Assembly (NCBI GenBank): GCA_964057225.1
Contig: OZ059899.1
Coordinates: forward strand, 4,774,001 to 4,838,000
DNA: 64,000 bases
Origin: Auanema rhodensis
Taxonomy: Eukaryota; Nematoda; Chromadorea; Rhabditida; Rhabditidae
Reading direction: 5' to 3'
The position numbers and the translations under genes were made by a program. The notes under the pieces were generated by a model. It searched no databases. It was not told where the DNA came from and worked only from the letters and a program-made list of their open reading frames with translations. The first letter of the stretch is position 1. The number at the start of each line of letters is the position of its first letter. Shown one piece after another: positions 1 through 29,813 of the stretch.

Positions 1-930
1 AAGATGCTTATGCATCTTCTCTTCACCACATCATTCATTGGAACAATACGTTCGCAACTCTAAAATACAAGAAAACTATTCAGAAAATTAAAAAATTTCT
101 TCTTAGCAAGTGCATGATGTCTTTATGAAAAGATGATAAATGGCGTTTTGTCTTTTATTTCATCCACTTTAAATGAAATCGTTTCTAACAGGAAGAAAAA
201 AATTGAAAACGTTTGTCTAAGTACATATTTAGCTTTGTAAACTTTGACTAAATGAATAGTTTGAACTTAAAAATTTTTTATAAATTATTATAAATTTCTG
301 AAAGCCAGGTTCTCTTGTCAGATTTTTAACTTTAGTTTATTTCATTATTGTTCCACATAATCAACTTTCATGACTAAATATGAGAAAATACTTTTCATAT
401 TCATTGTATCCAACATGTTCTTTGAAACGAATGTCGGAAAAAGCATCCATGTACTAGCTGATTTGTATTTATTATAATCATGAGAACTCAGAAAATAATA
501 AAATTCACATATGTTACTATTACAGCAAGGTTATTATAATCATATTTATGAAGATTTTAGCTGTCTGAATTCGTTTAAGAGGACAGATTCTGTGCAGAAA
601 AGATAGATTTCTTTACCTGTTTATGATTTCTTTAAGTCTGTTCTTTATTAGTTTACCCTATTCTTTATATATCTCATTTCTTTGATATTTAATGATGATG
701 TTTAATCTATAGTTCTTAAATTGTTTTTTCATTCCTCATATCTTTTTTGTTTGAATCAAACCAATACATTCAAAATAAGCGAATATCCTTTTTATCTTTT
801 CGATTTCATCGTTAGTCAATCAAACTTTAATAATCAATAAGTATAATCTCTGATAAGTTACTTTTTTTTTCAAAGCTTTATCCCATGTATGTTCAAATAA
901 GACAAATATAGCAATTTTTTTATTTTATTC

Positions 931-951
931 ATATATATATATATATATATT
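931..951. repeat. (AT)n microsatellite
   Basis: About ten AT units, uninterrupted, in AT-rich intergenic sequence. Confidence 0.9.
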
Positions 952-1867
952 AGATTGTTTAATACATATGTGGATCATGTTTCAAGTTTACCTAACTAAT
1001 TGACTTATAAGCTTAACATTTATTTTTTTTATAAAATGTCTTTCTAAATTATCTTATTAGAAATAGAATTAGTAGTGAACGTGGACGAAAGTAAAAAACA
1101 GAAAGTATTAGATTGTATGACCAATTGATGCTCACTTTCACTAGTAAGATGCTTCTTGTAGGTATGTCTGAATATTTTGGATTCAGAACACCCGTATCAT
1201 TTTCTTTTTTTTCAATAGAAAGAAAAAATTAAAGTATTATATGTATATGTATGTAGCTATAGATATACAGATAAAACATAAAAACATAAAAGTTCCAATA
1301 TTAAAATGGAGATGTAAAAATTTTGATTAATGCACCTGATTGATCGAAGTTCAATCTCTACTCCGCCCAACCGATATATTATATTTCTTATCAAGCAGTT
1401 CCAAATTTCTGCAGCCTAATGTTCGACTTTTGTAGTTTATTTAAATGTCTTTCATGCTGAGTTTAGCTAAATATATAATGTAAATAATACAACATCTAGA
1501 GGCTTTGATGCTATTTCCAAGTTGTTGTTTCAATTTTAAAATGTAAGTTTAATTCTTTCATGCTTTCCGGGACTTGTAAAGACTTTGTAAGTCACTTTAA
1601 CAGCTTGTAACACATCTTTTCGTTTGTTTGTGATGTTTTCTTTTTTTTCGCTTTTATCTAAGTTAATTACCAGTTGATTGAATGTTTAACTATGATAGGT
1701 AATTCTAACAACTTTTGAGTGAACTGATTAAAACAAACTATTTCTGAATTTCCTTTTTTTTTGTTTTATATAATCTATACAAAACTAAAGAGTTAAGAAA
1801 TCAAATTACTTTGTTTTTCCAGCATTTTCTAGGACATACAGATGAGAGGGCATAACAAAATAAATAG

Positions 1868-1916
1868 TAGAGAGGGAGAGAGAGAGAGAAAGAGGGGGAG
1901 GAGAAAAGAGAAATGA
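1868..1916. repeat. (GA)-rich purine tract
   Basis: An almost pure purine stretch on the plus strand made of GA units with short G and A runs. It is a low-complexity simple repeat; no function is evident. Confidence 0.75.
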
Positions 1917-4900
1917 GATAAATCCTTCTTAGGTACATGTAAATCCAACTCCTAAATTTACTAAAAATCCTTGCTATACCTACAAATCCTATGGGAAAAT
2001 CAAGGAAAACTGCCAAGATCACCCACCAATTGTCAGGAAAGAAGTGAATTAGGATTTCAGTTTTAAATCATGCCATAAACTTTGTTTTTCTTTTCAATTT
2101 CTTACTTAAAAAAAACCTTTTTAAATAGATTGTTTTAATTATATATATAGATATGTATATATATGTATATATGTGTATTCATTTGAATTTACAAATATTT
2201 CAATCAAGATAATAGTATTCAATTTTAGTGAAATGCATATATCCTGTTTGATCTGACTAAGATATGTTTTTTTTTATAATTAAAACATTGAATTACTCAG
2301 ATAATCTGAATTTGAAAAGTTCATCTTCGATTTTAAACAGGAAACTCATTTTACTTCATAGAAAATACACTATTCAAAAAATGAAAACTTTTTTTAATTG
2401 TATGTGGATGCCTGACTTCGTTTATTCTAAGTTCAAGACAAATAATGATTCTGAATCTGAAAAAAAATGAATGAAAAGAGGAGAATAGAGAGAAAATGAT
2501 TTAAATGACCTTTAATAGGTGCGTTAAGATGCAGGTTTAATCAGTGATTGAAAGAAATAATAATTGTTTTTCTTTGAATATCTAAGATTATAGATGTGAA
2601 AAACTACTTGAATTGTAAGCACCTTCATTTGCTCAGCTTTTCAGTCAGACTCATCTAATACTAGTCTTGAACCAATTGAAACTGCCGAACAACAGCAGTT
2701 TGGTAGCCGGTGAAGCATAAGAAGAAGAGTAATGACGTTAGCAGGAAAGATTTGAAATGTAAGAAAAATAGTCATTGATACTGTGTTTATTGAAAACCAA
2801 TCAAAAATTTTATTATAAAATAAAAAAATATCTTTGAAGAATTGTTTTTTGGTAAATGGTTATGTATAGTACTATGTTGCGAGCCTTCATGGTGATGTTG
2901 TGCAACTATGTATATATCATTAAAAGCTTTAAAGACCATTTTTTCTAAGCAGCAATTCAATTTCATTACAAGTTCAATCAGTTCACAATGGGTCAGTTTA
3001 GCTGTATGAAAAAATCTATTCAAATGAACGCTATAGTTATATTTTAAGCTTAATCCTGTTAAAGATAGAGCAAAAAACAGATGTACACGCATCTTTATGA
3101 ATATTTTTAAATGTTTTTCCTTTCATCTTAATGTTCCAATATTTCAATGACATCCGCATTTTATACATTGTACAAGTACATTGATATGGCTAACATACAT
3201 ACATATGTACTTTATTTATTCATATATACAATCTTTTATATCAAATATTATATATATTTTAATATTATATATAATAATTATTATTATAATAGATATTTAA
3301 TATATTTTATTAATCATTATTTATCATAAATTTCCTTATTCAACTTGAGTAAAATCTACAATAATAGTGATGATGTATGAGTTATATCTTAATTCAAGAG
3401 ATTTATGAAATGTGAGAATTTTTTTTTAATATTTCTTTCAGTAATATTATCTGAAATATTATTCAATTTGCAGACTATTGTTTCGAGGATGATTTTCTTT
3501 TTCATTAACTATGCCTCGACATGAAAAATGCGAGAGCACAACTGTAGAATAGCAAGAATTGCATACTTTAGGTTTTCCAGTATTGAACTTTGAAAAAATC
3601 TTTCTGTCCCTATTCATATTTGTTCAAACAAATATATTATAATATAAATAACATCTTCTTTTGTTACATGTATATGTATATCTTAACCATTTTTAGAATT
3701 ATATTTTTAATATTAATTTTTAAAATTCCATTATTTATCAAAATATAGATTTTTATTTAAGCCACTAAACTCATTTTTAATAATCTATAAATTATTTATA
3801 AATTATTTAACAATTTAATTTCTTTTTCTTTAATTATATTTGATTTGTAATTTCTTAATAAAACAAATACAGTTATATCTATCATATCAAAAGTTTAACT
3901 ATAATATTATTATTTTGTATTTCTGTTTTTATATTTTGTTAGAATAGTTCATTTTTGTTTTTCTCAATCTTCCTATATGATTTATGTCATTACATCATAT
4001 ACATATATGTATTTATCTTAGTATAATTTTAGAATGTTGACACAGAAAAAAAATATTTATTTCCTCATCGGATTTTTTTTTTCAAAAATAAGATTATGGT
4101 CGTTTGAATGAGAGTAGTAGTATAACCTTATACGGTGCAATGTTCATGAGAAGATACTAAAAAAAAATTAAAAAACATATACTATCAGTATGAATTAAAA
4201 ACTACAAGAGAAAAACCACTTAAATATATTTATATGAAGATATATAGAATAAGAAAAAGACATAGATATATCCATATATAATATATTTATTTATTTAAAG
4301 CAAAAAAATGGCTATGTGTCTCTGATATTCATAGCTTCCCTAGAGCAAATCAGCATTAAGCATCAGACATCCCTCGCTCAATCTTACTTTTCTCATCTTT
4401 TCTCGTCTCGATATAATTTTAATTCTAGACAAACCACATCATAGTATGCATGGTAGTATATTATATATTATATAAATTTGTGTATATCAAACTGAATAAT
4501 TGATTTATATATTAGATGTAACTTAGGATAATGATGATTTAAAAAACATATAATTTCCAATAAATTACTAACAGAAGTGTATGGCCCTCTCCCTTTAATG
4601 TTTCCTTCCTCACACTTTTACAACATTTTCTGGTTTTTTTTTATTATTTCGGATTTTTGTTTTACCAAAATATCCTCATTTACTCAAAATGGAAGACACT
4701 TTTAAATCATGTAAGTAATAATTGATTGAAATATAATTTGCATTTTTTAATGAAATTTGTCTCAAAATTTAGTGTTTGTATCAGAAAACAATGTTTAACA
4801 ATATCATTTTGAGAATCAATTTTTCTAGGGTTTGAAAAGAAAAATTTATTGATAAGTCTTTCCCTTATTTTTATAATGTCCCTCAGATTTTTGCAAGCTT

Positions 4901-6499
4901 TTTTTTTCCAAAAATTGAATAAAGTCTTTCTTTCCGACAACTTGACCTAAAGCAACTTCAAACACTTCTTGCATAACATCTAGGCATGTATCTTTAATAA
5001 AGCTGAGAATTTTCTTTTATGTTGAAAATTCTTTTTTTACTATTTATTCGTTTTGAATATTCGTTATATCGAGCCATTATTAGGCCAAAAGAAATTTTAT
5101 ACTTATTAAGCTTGTTGCCTGTCGAAAGTTTACGAATCTTCGAATTTACAAACTAAAACTTATTCTGCTTCATGTTTTGAGTTCATTAATTACCCAATAT
5201 CAATCCCACACACCATATGATGAACATTCTTGACAATAATCTAAAAATTTCTGGGGAGCTCATCTCTTTTTGTTGTTTCACTAAAAATTTTTTTGTTCCT
5301 CGTTCCAAATTTTGAATTGAGAAGATCTACGAAATATTCTATTTATTCAACATGTTTGTTTATACAAGTATTCATTCTACATTTTCATATCAAAAAATCT
5401 TTTTTTTTGCGAAATTTTCTGAGAAAACGGAGGTTTTACTGATATTATACATAAGCATATGTGAACATTTCAAGAAGAGAATGAAAAAAATCGAAAACTT
5501 CTTGAAATTTGTAAGTTGAACAGTGAAAACATAGATTTTCTTTTAATTCTTAATTTGTAGGAAGTTTTCCAAAAATAAAGAATAAAAAAAGGATCCTTTC
5601 ATATTCCGTGTGTTTTAAAAGCTGATTTTCTAGAAACGATAAAAAAATGTATTTTTCTCTTGATGCTTCACTTTCCGATTAACTCTAAATGATTCATGAA
5701 AATGTTTTTTGATCATAAAAGATATAATTACAGATAATTAAAGAACTATACAGAAGAAAGTATTTCTTCTGTTTTTATTCACTATTAGCTTTTCAACTTT
5801 TTCTTTTATTTAATTAACTTAGGACATTCTTTTAAAACATTTGTTCTAAAAACAGAATATAACTGGAAAATGTTTTCGAGATTAAGAAGCGAGGCAGTTT
5901 AGGCAGCTTAACTTCATTTTGGAAAAAAAAAAAACTCATGATGTTGCTAACGAACATCAAAATGTTCGTTAAATGTACCCCAGTATATCATTCGATTACT
6001 CTCAAAATAAATAAGTTCATTGAATATCATAATCAAAATATAATAATTTTATAATGAAACAATATAATAAAAACTACACACATACATATATTTGAATTAT
6101 TTATTATATCATCACAAATTATGAAAATGATTTTAAATCAAAGTGAATATTTCAGATTTTAATATTTTAGTCAAATTTGAGCAAATAAGATCTTCTTATG
6201 TTTTTTTTATATTTAAGAATTAGAACAGAATTCGAACTCTCCTCATTTCAATTTTGTTTCAAAATTAATTCTTAGCTTCATTCCTTTTCAATATTACATC
6301 ATTTGTATAATATTATATTTCATTTTGTTTAGATTTCTCTATTTTCTGATTAAAATGGAATAGTTATTATTCTTTTTTTGAAAATATTACATATCTTATA
6401 ATTTCATAATACATTTACAAACTCGTACTTGAATTCATACTTCAGATGACCTTTTAAACTTGTTTACTCTTTCTTCTTTTCATTTGCAACAATGTATAT

Positions 6500-6550
6500 A
6501 GTAGTAGTAGTAGTAGAAGAAGAAGAACATGAAGAAGAAGAAAAAAAGGA
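6500..6550. repeat. (TAG)n followed by (GAA)n triplet repeat
   Basis: Five to six TAG triplets run directly into GAA/AAG triplets and an A-rich purine stretch. The TAG units are in-frame stops on the plus strand, so this is not coding there. Confidence 0.8.
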
Positions 6551-9500
6551 AGAAGGGAAACACTTAGCACTTATCACTTATACTAGTATTTTCACTATTA
6601 TCCAACATTTTTTATTGTCATTCTTTCTCAAATACAATCTCTTTTTCTAAATTTATCTTCAATTCACTCTGTAATAAGTATTTGATTTAAGTATACAAAG
6701 TACGAAAAGTCATGATTTAGGCATCATATATCTTTCTCCTTTCTGGAAGAAGCTTTTTTTCCCCCGAAAATCAGGTTGTCGAGAGTTCCTTACTTTCTGC
6801 ATCTTCAAAGTCACCCTCCCCCCCTTTTTCGTCATCATCTTCCGTCTCATTCTTTCTCTTATTCGTCTATTGCAGATCTGTTTTCGTTCTTTTATCTGTT
6901 CTCAAGCTCTTGATGTTTATACTTGTGAACATGTTGGCATACTATGATTTTATTCAAATTTTATTTGACAGTAAATGAATATATGTCTCTATTTAAAATA
7001 ATTTTATTTTATATTATTGTATTGTTCTTGTATATATTTCAAATTAATTAACAAATTATAAAACAATACAACTTTATAAGAATCCTTACTTGACTAATTA
7101 CCTTTTTGCTTACGTGAAATATGATAATCCATTCAATTTTTATTTTTAACATTTGAAATATTATATTAAAAGATTATCATTAAATTCCTTTTCTTTCTAC
7201 TAAATCCCCGTGATGCTACTCGTCCTTCAATCATATAGCATCCATCATCTAGCGACACTCAATGATAACTTCATAAAATTTAGTAATTTCTGAATGAATT
7301 AGATTGGATTGGATACATTTCCACTATGGGAGGCTTCATTCTTCATTTTCTTTCTATAATTATTTCATATTAGCTGATATTCATTGCAGTATCCTTCTTT
7401 ATTTTTTAATGTGTTTCAGCAAAAAAAGCAGTTTTTCAATTATGGCATACGTTTTTAATTATTTTTTATTATGATCAAAACTCTAAAGAATATGGAATGA
7501 AACTAAAAAAAATTCTGTTAAATATGAAAGAAAAGCTTTAGTTAAGCGATCACCATCAACACCTGTTCCCTAATTAAGCTTGTGCATCGTTCGATTTAAA
7601 TTCATTTATTTGTAGTTTGACAAATATAATTTGAAAAAGTTACACATTGAAAATTCAACCAATCTACCATACTTATATTCATGATTTTTTTTCTTTATAT
7701 TTAAAAAAAAAAGCCCGTCATGTCGAAAACATTCTTATACTTTGTCCAGTAAATTTTATTAGACTATATATTATAAGACGGAGAGTAAATTTAAGGAAAT
7801 CATTTGTATCTTTTCTTCTGTTATTATTTTGCTATCCGATTAAATTTCCTACATCGAAAGGAAGGAAGCCACTGCAATAGCAGTGACAGCAGTTTTGACA
7901 TGGAAGATCGACCAATCAACTATGTTCGAACTCAGAGATAACAAGTATTGAAATTGAAGTGCAACATCTATTAGAATACATCACTCTTATTACTATACTC
8001 CTTCTATGTGTTTCGATGAATGAATAAACTTTTCTTAAAAGCCAGTTTATCAGCTACTTTATATGTTCTAGCTCACCATGAGATCATATAACAACTATTA
8101 CCACTGATTAAATCGAAATTTGGAAGAAATTCGGAAAGATTCTCTTGAAAAACTATCAATCTGTTATATATTAAGGTTTCTTCAATGAATCCTTTTTTTT
8201 ATTTCATTCTCAAGGAACCCAAAAATTGAAAAGGTTTAATCTATTATATAAATATTATTCATTATATATTTCATATATATAATGTAAAAAAATATTGAAA
8301 CACATATTAAACCTTATAATATATTGTGGTTAAATATAAAATAATATATACTTATAGTTTAAAAAACTAAAAATCTTCTTATTATTACTTTGAGTTGTTT
8401 TTTATTTTATTTATGTTTTCTTATTCATATATATAATTGTTCATATAATAATACTTTTCTTTATAAGAAAATCAAATATCAAAAACTGTTTCTTGAGTTT
8501 TAGAAACGTATTCATAATGTATTTACCAAAAAAAGAAAATATAGTAGAAATTAGAAGAAAAACGTAATTTTATTTTTTGTTATCATCATATATATACGTA
8601 TTTCTATTTAAATATATACATACCTCCCTTATCATTTTATTTGCTTCTCAACATTACTACTTATACAACATGTTTATGTATACATTTCGTTTGTTGTATT
8701 TCTGATGTTGTAGGCATGAGCATGTGAATATCTCAAACATAATCCGTTCTGATATTATCCTTAATGACGGAAATGATATAGAAAACCCGAAATTTATAAA
8801 AAAAACTCTGATCGTATCTGTTTTTTTAATTATTAATCTATATGTGGATTAACTGAATAGTTTAGAATGTTCTTGTTTAAGCTTTTGATTATTGGCAGTA
8901 ACGATATCTCCTTCATGTTCTAATTTGATTTCAATTAGTATATGAACTTATTTTGTTTTTTTTTAAATCTTACTTTGTCACTTATTTCTTCCTTTTCTTT
9001 TTTTTTCCTTGTTCTTCCAAATAGTTGACAACTTTGAACTGAATATCCTTGTTATTTTTCATTTTATAACAATTATTTGTTTGTTGTTATTGTCAACTGT
9101 AACTAATATATTTTACGAATTTAATTATAAGAAAAATAGTAAAAGGGCAGGATGTATTACTCAATACGTATATAGCCATTTTTTCTATTAAATCGCTTAA
9201 GTACAAAAGATATTAAAATTCTATTTTTATCCTGCTTACTACCATTTTTTCAATTTGGTAAGAAGATTTAAAGGAAAAAAACGTAAATAAGATTTCCGGT
9301 ATATATTTCAAGGAAGCATCGACTCTTGATTTAGCTACAAAAAATATGAAAATGAATGAACTTATAATGAAAATTCATTCGTTTTTTTTTAAATTAATAT
9401 TTGTTTAAATTTTACGTTTTGCTTTATTACATAAACAACGATTCAAATAATAATTGTAATTTTAAGATTAAAGTTGATGTCAATCGAGCCAAACTATTCT

Positions 9501-10178
9501 TGTTTTTTCTCATGACAACCATGTGAACTTTTGCTAGCGATGAAATAACAGTTTTTCATTTAATTAGAAGATATCTGTCCTGCTTTTTCATTTTTTCAAA
9601 TTCAATTTGGCTTAAAGACATACTAAAGTTGAAGTCAACGAAATAGGAAAAGTTGTTTGTGAATTGAACGAAATTATTTCAATTAATTTGAAAGAAAAGG
9701 CAACTTTTCTACGATCGGACTGAGCAGTCATCTCACATTCGTTCTTTTCTTTATTTCACTTTTATCCTTGCAAACGGTGCTTGAGCTCAACAAACATATT
9801 TATCATAGAAATTATATTTTTTCCTCTTTTAAAATGCTTAATGTTTTGTGTTGTTCTTATTTCAGTTTTAGTTCTTTGTTACCTATTCTGGATTATCAGA
9901 AGTATAAGTGATTTAGTTCACTTGTAGCTCCATATCCATGTCAAATTATGTGTGTTCCTCTTTTTCATTTATTATAATCAAATTGAATGAAGCTTTTGCT
10001 TACACATGTATGATTACATTTTTTCTTTATAAATCTAGAAAATTCATTTTCTTTTTCATTAATTTGTCTTTTCTACTTTTCTATAATTTTTGTGTTTTGT
10101 TCCAGATTTTCAAATAGTTCAACAATACTGTGGATGATCTGTGTGCGTTGTAGCCATATGTGCTAGTCAGTTGGCATC

Positions 10179-11829
10179 ATGCCTGTCTTTCACAGCCTGT
10201 CTTTATACATTCTCATGCAAATGAGTTTACATATAGAATCTAAAACTTATTCAATATTATCATCTGCTATAACACCAGCTCACTTGTTAGAAACAGCTAC
10301 AGCTAGTGGTCAGGTAATATCACCATCTACAGTCAACAGAACAATAAGCAATGGCGTAAGTTTAAAGCTTATAGCTATATATTTCATTTTTAAGAATTTA
10401 TAGTTAATCTTTATTTTATTCCAGATGTCTGAGTATTTGATGATACTATTTGGATGTGTTTTCTGTTTTCTTACAATTCTCGGTATTCTTGGCAACCTTA
10501 TTGTAATGATTGTCATAGCTGGTGATGCTAAAATGCGGCAATCTGTCATGAATATTCTGTTATTGAACCTGGTAAGCTTTTATTTAAATTTATTATATAT
10601 TTACTTATTTTCAAATAAAGTATTTCGAAATATTCAGGCTGTTGCTGACGGTTCAAACCTTCTGCTAACTGTTTGGGAATGGGTACCCACAGTAACTCAT
10701 GGCAGGTAATTATTATGATACTAGTAGTGGAGAAATAAGACAGCAATTATTACATTTCAGCAAAGTTTGGATGTTACCATCATTCATGTGTGCTATTTGC
10801 CGATATTTAGAATATGTGTTTCTTTTCACTTCAATTTCGACACAACTGATCGTTTGCATTGAAAGGTAGAAATTATAAGATTTCATGTTACATATAATTC
10901 TAATGTTCACAATAGGGAATATTCAAACATCATTTCGAAATTTACTTTTATATTTTTTTATAGATACATCGCTATAATACATCCAATGAAAGCTCGAATA
11001 CTGTGTAATCGTCAAAATGTGGGCATTGCAGTAGCTTGTGCTTGGGGCTTTGCAGCACTGTTTGCATTTCCTTATTTAAATTACCACACAGTCACCAAAT
11101 CAGGTAAGAAAATGCAAACAATCAGCAACATATGATAATAAAAAAGAATGTGATTTCCAGGAATCTGCTCTAATTTGGCACATTATTTTTCTTGGTGGCC
11201 ACATTACAAAACTGCCGAATTCTTATTTTTCTATCTATTTCCATGTATCGCTATTATCTGTGTATATTCACGGGTTGCTATTGCTTTATGGGCCAATAAT
11301 CAGTTAGGAGAAAGTACGTGCTCTTCATTTCCATGAAATTAATGCGAAAAAATCTTATTTGTAGCTCAAAAATGTTTGAAACATAGTAACCATCGAAATG
11401 ATACCCTGAGGACACGGCGAAATGTTGTTAAGATGTTAATAGCATGTGGAGCTGTCTATTTCGTATGCTATTCTCCAATACAGATTTTATTTGTAACAAA
11501 GTAAGAAAAAAATTAGAAACTTATCTAAGTTTCAATTTTTTACAGTTATTTACTACAAATGAACTTCAATCCGCCATATGCTTTGAGGTTAATCATGAAC
11601 GCTATGACAATGACATGTTCAGCATCAAATCCACTGTTGTATACGTTATTCTCTTTGAAATTTAGACAAAGATTAAAAAATCTTTTGTTCTGCAATTCGT
11701 GAGTTTTTTCTTCTGTATAATCATATAACGAAGAAACATGATTTATTAATATAATTTTCCAGAATGCGCTTATCTACCAATCGGTCAGAAAAACAAAGTC
11801 GTCTGGATGTGTATTATAACATAAAATGA
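10179..11829 (+). CDS. Class A (rhodopsin-type) peptide-like G protein-coupled receptor
   Basis: Nine exons join in frame to about 381 aa: 10179-10355, 10425-10571, 10638-10705, 10761-10865, 10964-11103, 11161-11313, 11365-11500, 11546-11698 and 11763-11829. The N-terminus of about 60 residues carries an NRT glycosylation site. TM1 has the GNLIV motif, TM2 the LNLAVAD motif, and TM3 ends in ERYIAI, an ERY version of the DRY motif. TM6 reads FVCYSPIQ and TM7 ends in NPLLY, matching NPxxY. The basic third loop is short and the tail has about 40 residues. The TM3-loop-TM4 region (IIHPMKA followed by a Cys) is most like TRH/neuromedin-type peptide receptors, but I cannot assign the ligand. The first Met (10179) is the most upstream in its frame; Met10219 is an alternative. 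Expected at the plasma membrane, probably neuronal. Confidence 0.88.
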
Positions 11830-12549
11830 TCAACGGGATTCTTTCTAAGTGCATATTAATATAAATGAATATTCAGTCACAATTTCTAAAGTTCACATTT
11901 GAGAAAGAAGCTCAAACTTCTGCATTATGTTAATAATTCAAGTAAAATATGTTTTGTGAGCACGACTTATTCGACAACAAAAATAAGAAAAAGCACATCA
12001 CTGCAATATTTATTTTTATAATATAAAAGGATTATAAGAAGTTAAAACCACAACTCTATGAACTTTCACTTCTAAATATCACAATAAATACAAATAAATA
12101 CCAATAATAAAATAACAGTTATTAACATTATTTAGCCTAAAACTGTACGATATAAAAACTAGAAACCTATCATTGAGATTTCCGTTCACATGTATTTAAT
12201 TTAAATGAAAAGAATATTATAAATAAATATAAATATCATTCATATGCTAATACAGCACAGAACCGATTGGAGCAAATTTGATGTTCGTATAAGACAGTAA
12301 GGTGGATAACAAAGTTGTCAGTCAAAAACTATACCAATATGAGGAACGTTGCTATTGAATCACCCGATATAAAGATAACAACACAATCAACTATCACATG
12401 TAACTTAAACTCGTTAACATAGTAAGCAGAATGATGGAAAAGTAATATCATAGTTCGCATATTCAATAATAAAATATTGCTATATAATTGGGAATGACAG
12501 CTTTTAAAATAAACCGAAGAAATAAGCCATATTGTCTGTTCAGAAAGTC
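11830..12549. other. Intergenic spacer between convergent gene ends
   Basis: This holds the 3' ends of the plus-strand GPCR gene and the minus-strand neurobeachin gene. AATAAA-like hexamers occur on both strands around 12.0-12.1 kb and may be poly(A) signals. No other gene is seen. Confidence 0.6.
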
Positions 12550-27802
<15,253 letters not shown>

Positions 27803-29794
27803 CTACCCAAGTAAAAAAGAGGTGATAAATAACTGAAAAATTAATCCATATAAACAGTTATGAAGTTAGGTCGCCGTAAGTATTAGAATAGAATAAACTA
27901 ATTTTTATATATTTCCAACCGTCAAAGAAAGCTGCAAACATATAACTGATAAAATTCGTGAAATTGTATTTTTAAAACATGAAATTAATCAAAACAGCGG
28001 AACTGGTTGCCAACAGTGGTCAATTTGTCAAAAGCCCAGCAGGTAGAGGAGCAGAGACGCAGAGCATACGTCCTTGTCATGCAGTTAGCAGCCAGAGAGT
28101 AAAGAGCGTCTCTCGTTCTCTTCTTCTCTCCCTCTTTTTTTTCTCTTTGTGAGCACATAAAAACGGGTGAATATTCCTTATATGGCCTATCCTTTTTAGT
28201 GTAGCTCCATTGTGGCCATTTCTCCCGGCATAACAAGATCCCCTAATTTATTGCCTATTCTTGAGCATAATCATGAAATAGCAACTATTCTTGCCAATCA
28301 TCACCGAACAAACTTTATTTTCCAGATGTATGCAAGCAACTCTATCTATATTTAATGATCGAAAGATGGTTATGTTATTATAATCATTTATGTAAGCAGA
28401 TTTACGTGCTATAATTGAATTAATCAAAGAATTTATGATTTCTTTGATGATGCATTTCATTCCAAATATGGGAATTAAAGCTGTTTCCAGGCTTTCTTCA
28501 GTTGGTTTTTTTCATGTTGAGGAAACATCAAGTATCGGCATATAAAGAGCTAAACAATTTATCGGGACTCAAAAGAATCTTTTATTTTTGAAGAAAGAGG
28601 AAATCTACTCGAATAAACTGGAAGTCAAGACTTTTTTTTTGAAAAGTAGCAATATTCATCTTCCATATTCTCCTCTTAATACGCAATTAGAAAAAAAGAT
28701 GAAGGAAAGTCATATAATGGATAAATGTCATTAACGCAACAAAATTCGATGAACGAACAGCTTTACATTGCAAAAAAAACAAAAAACAAAAGGCTCTTAT
28801 TCGTATCAATTTTTCAATTAGGCATGCTAGACTATTGACCGTTCGTTTTCGTAAATAGCACTAAGGAACTGATTTCATTATTATTCGCAAGAATTTAAAA
28901 AAGAAGAATATTTTGAGTGATATTAGAGCAATAGAATATCAATGCTAGCTAACGAATCGTCAAAAACACATTTCGCTGATATTTTAATTTGACGCTGAAA
29001 AGTGAGGCTGCCAGTATTCATGCTAATTAATCAGGAAAATAGTAACATGAGATATATCAAGAGTCACTTTGCAGCATACAATAATTATGTTTTAGCTAGG
29101 AATTAAAAATTATGCTATATACTGTTTACAAACTTTAAAAAAACATACCTCTAGGGTAAAAACTATATTATTTGACACATAGCTCGGTTGAGCGCGTTTA
29201 TAGTTTTAATAAAATTTACTTTTACGTGCATTTCCACGTAAAATGAACAATTGTAGTTTATTTTCATGAGTTTAAATTACTTGTCCCATTTTTTTATTGT
29301 ATGACAATGATTTTGGACACGTTGAATATTTTTAGTTAAGAAGTAGACCGTGCTTATTCATCAATAAATTATGCTTACTTTTGTTCTAGAAGAGTAAAAA
29401 ATGAGTGATATTAAAAGAATAGTTACCAATCTGTCGTCTTTCTTCTCTCTCTATTATACTAATAAGGATTGTCTCATCTGAATCCAGGTCAGTTAAAGTT
29501 GCGCAATTGTCATGTTGTGTGTGCAAATGTTTTCCCCAGTTTTGTGGTCCTTATCAAGCCATAGATTCATTCAAATTCACTGTCTTACGCCTTCTGTTCT
29601 TATTTATATGTATCTTGAAAACCTATTCACTAGCCATTCAAATTCTTGGTTACATTTTTTCTCTTAGTTTTTATTATCTGCAAAGGGTCACCATGAGTCT
29701 TATCTTTTTTGTTCATTCTGTTACTCTTTTTCTACAACAACTTTCATTCGGTAGTTAACCTCGATTTCAAAAAGTAAAATTGCAGAAGTTTGTC

Positions 29795-29813
29795 TATATA
29801 TATATATATATAT
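29795..29813. repeat. (TA)n microsatellite
   Basis: About nine uninterrupted TA units in noncoding sequence. Confidence 0.85.

Larger units (their letters stand above)
1..10178. other. AT-rich region with no recognisable gene
   Basis: About 10 kb with very high A+T, many T- and A-runs and frequent stop codons on both strands. The longest open frames are 60-100 codons of low-complexity Phe/Ile/Tyr/Lys sequence, and none has the exon-intron pattern or recognisable domains of the genes further right. It could be intergenic sequence or the 5' region of the GPCR gene at 10.2 kb. I see no tRNA or rRNA signature and no transposase. It contains the simple repeats listed separately. Confidence 0.6.

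Noticed and set aside
2264-3329. Open frames of 60-101 codons in the first 10 kb
   Set aside because: They are AT-driven, low-complexity, lack splice context and have no recognisable domain.
6200-6260. TTCGAACTC reminiscent of a tRNA T-arm
   Set aside because: No acceptor, D or anticodon stem could be folded around it, nor around the similar string near 7925.
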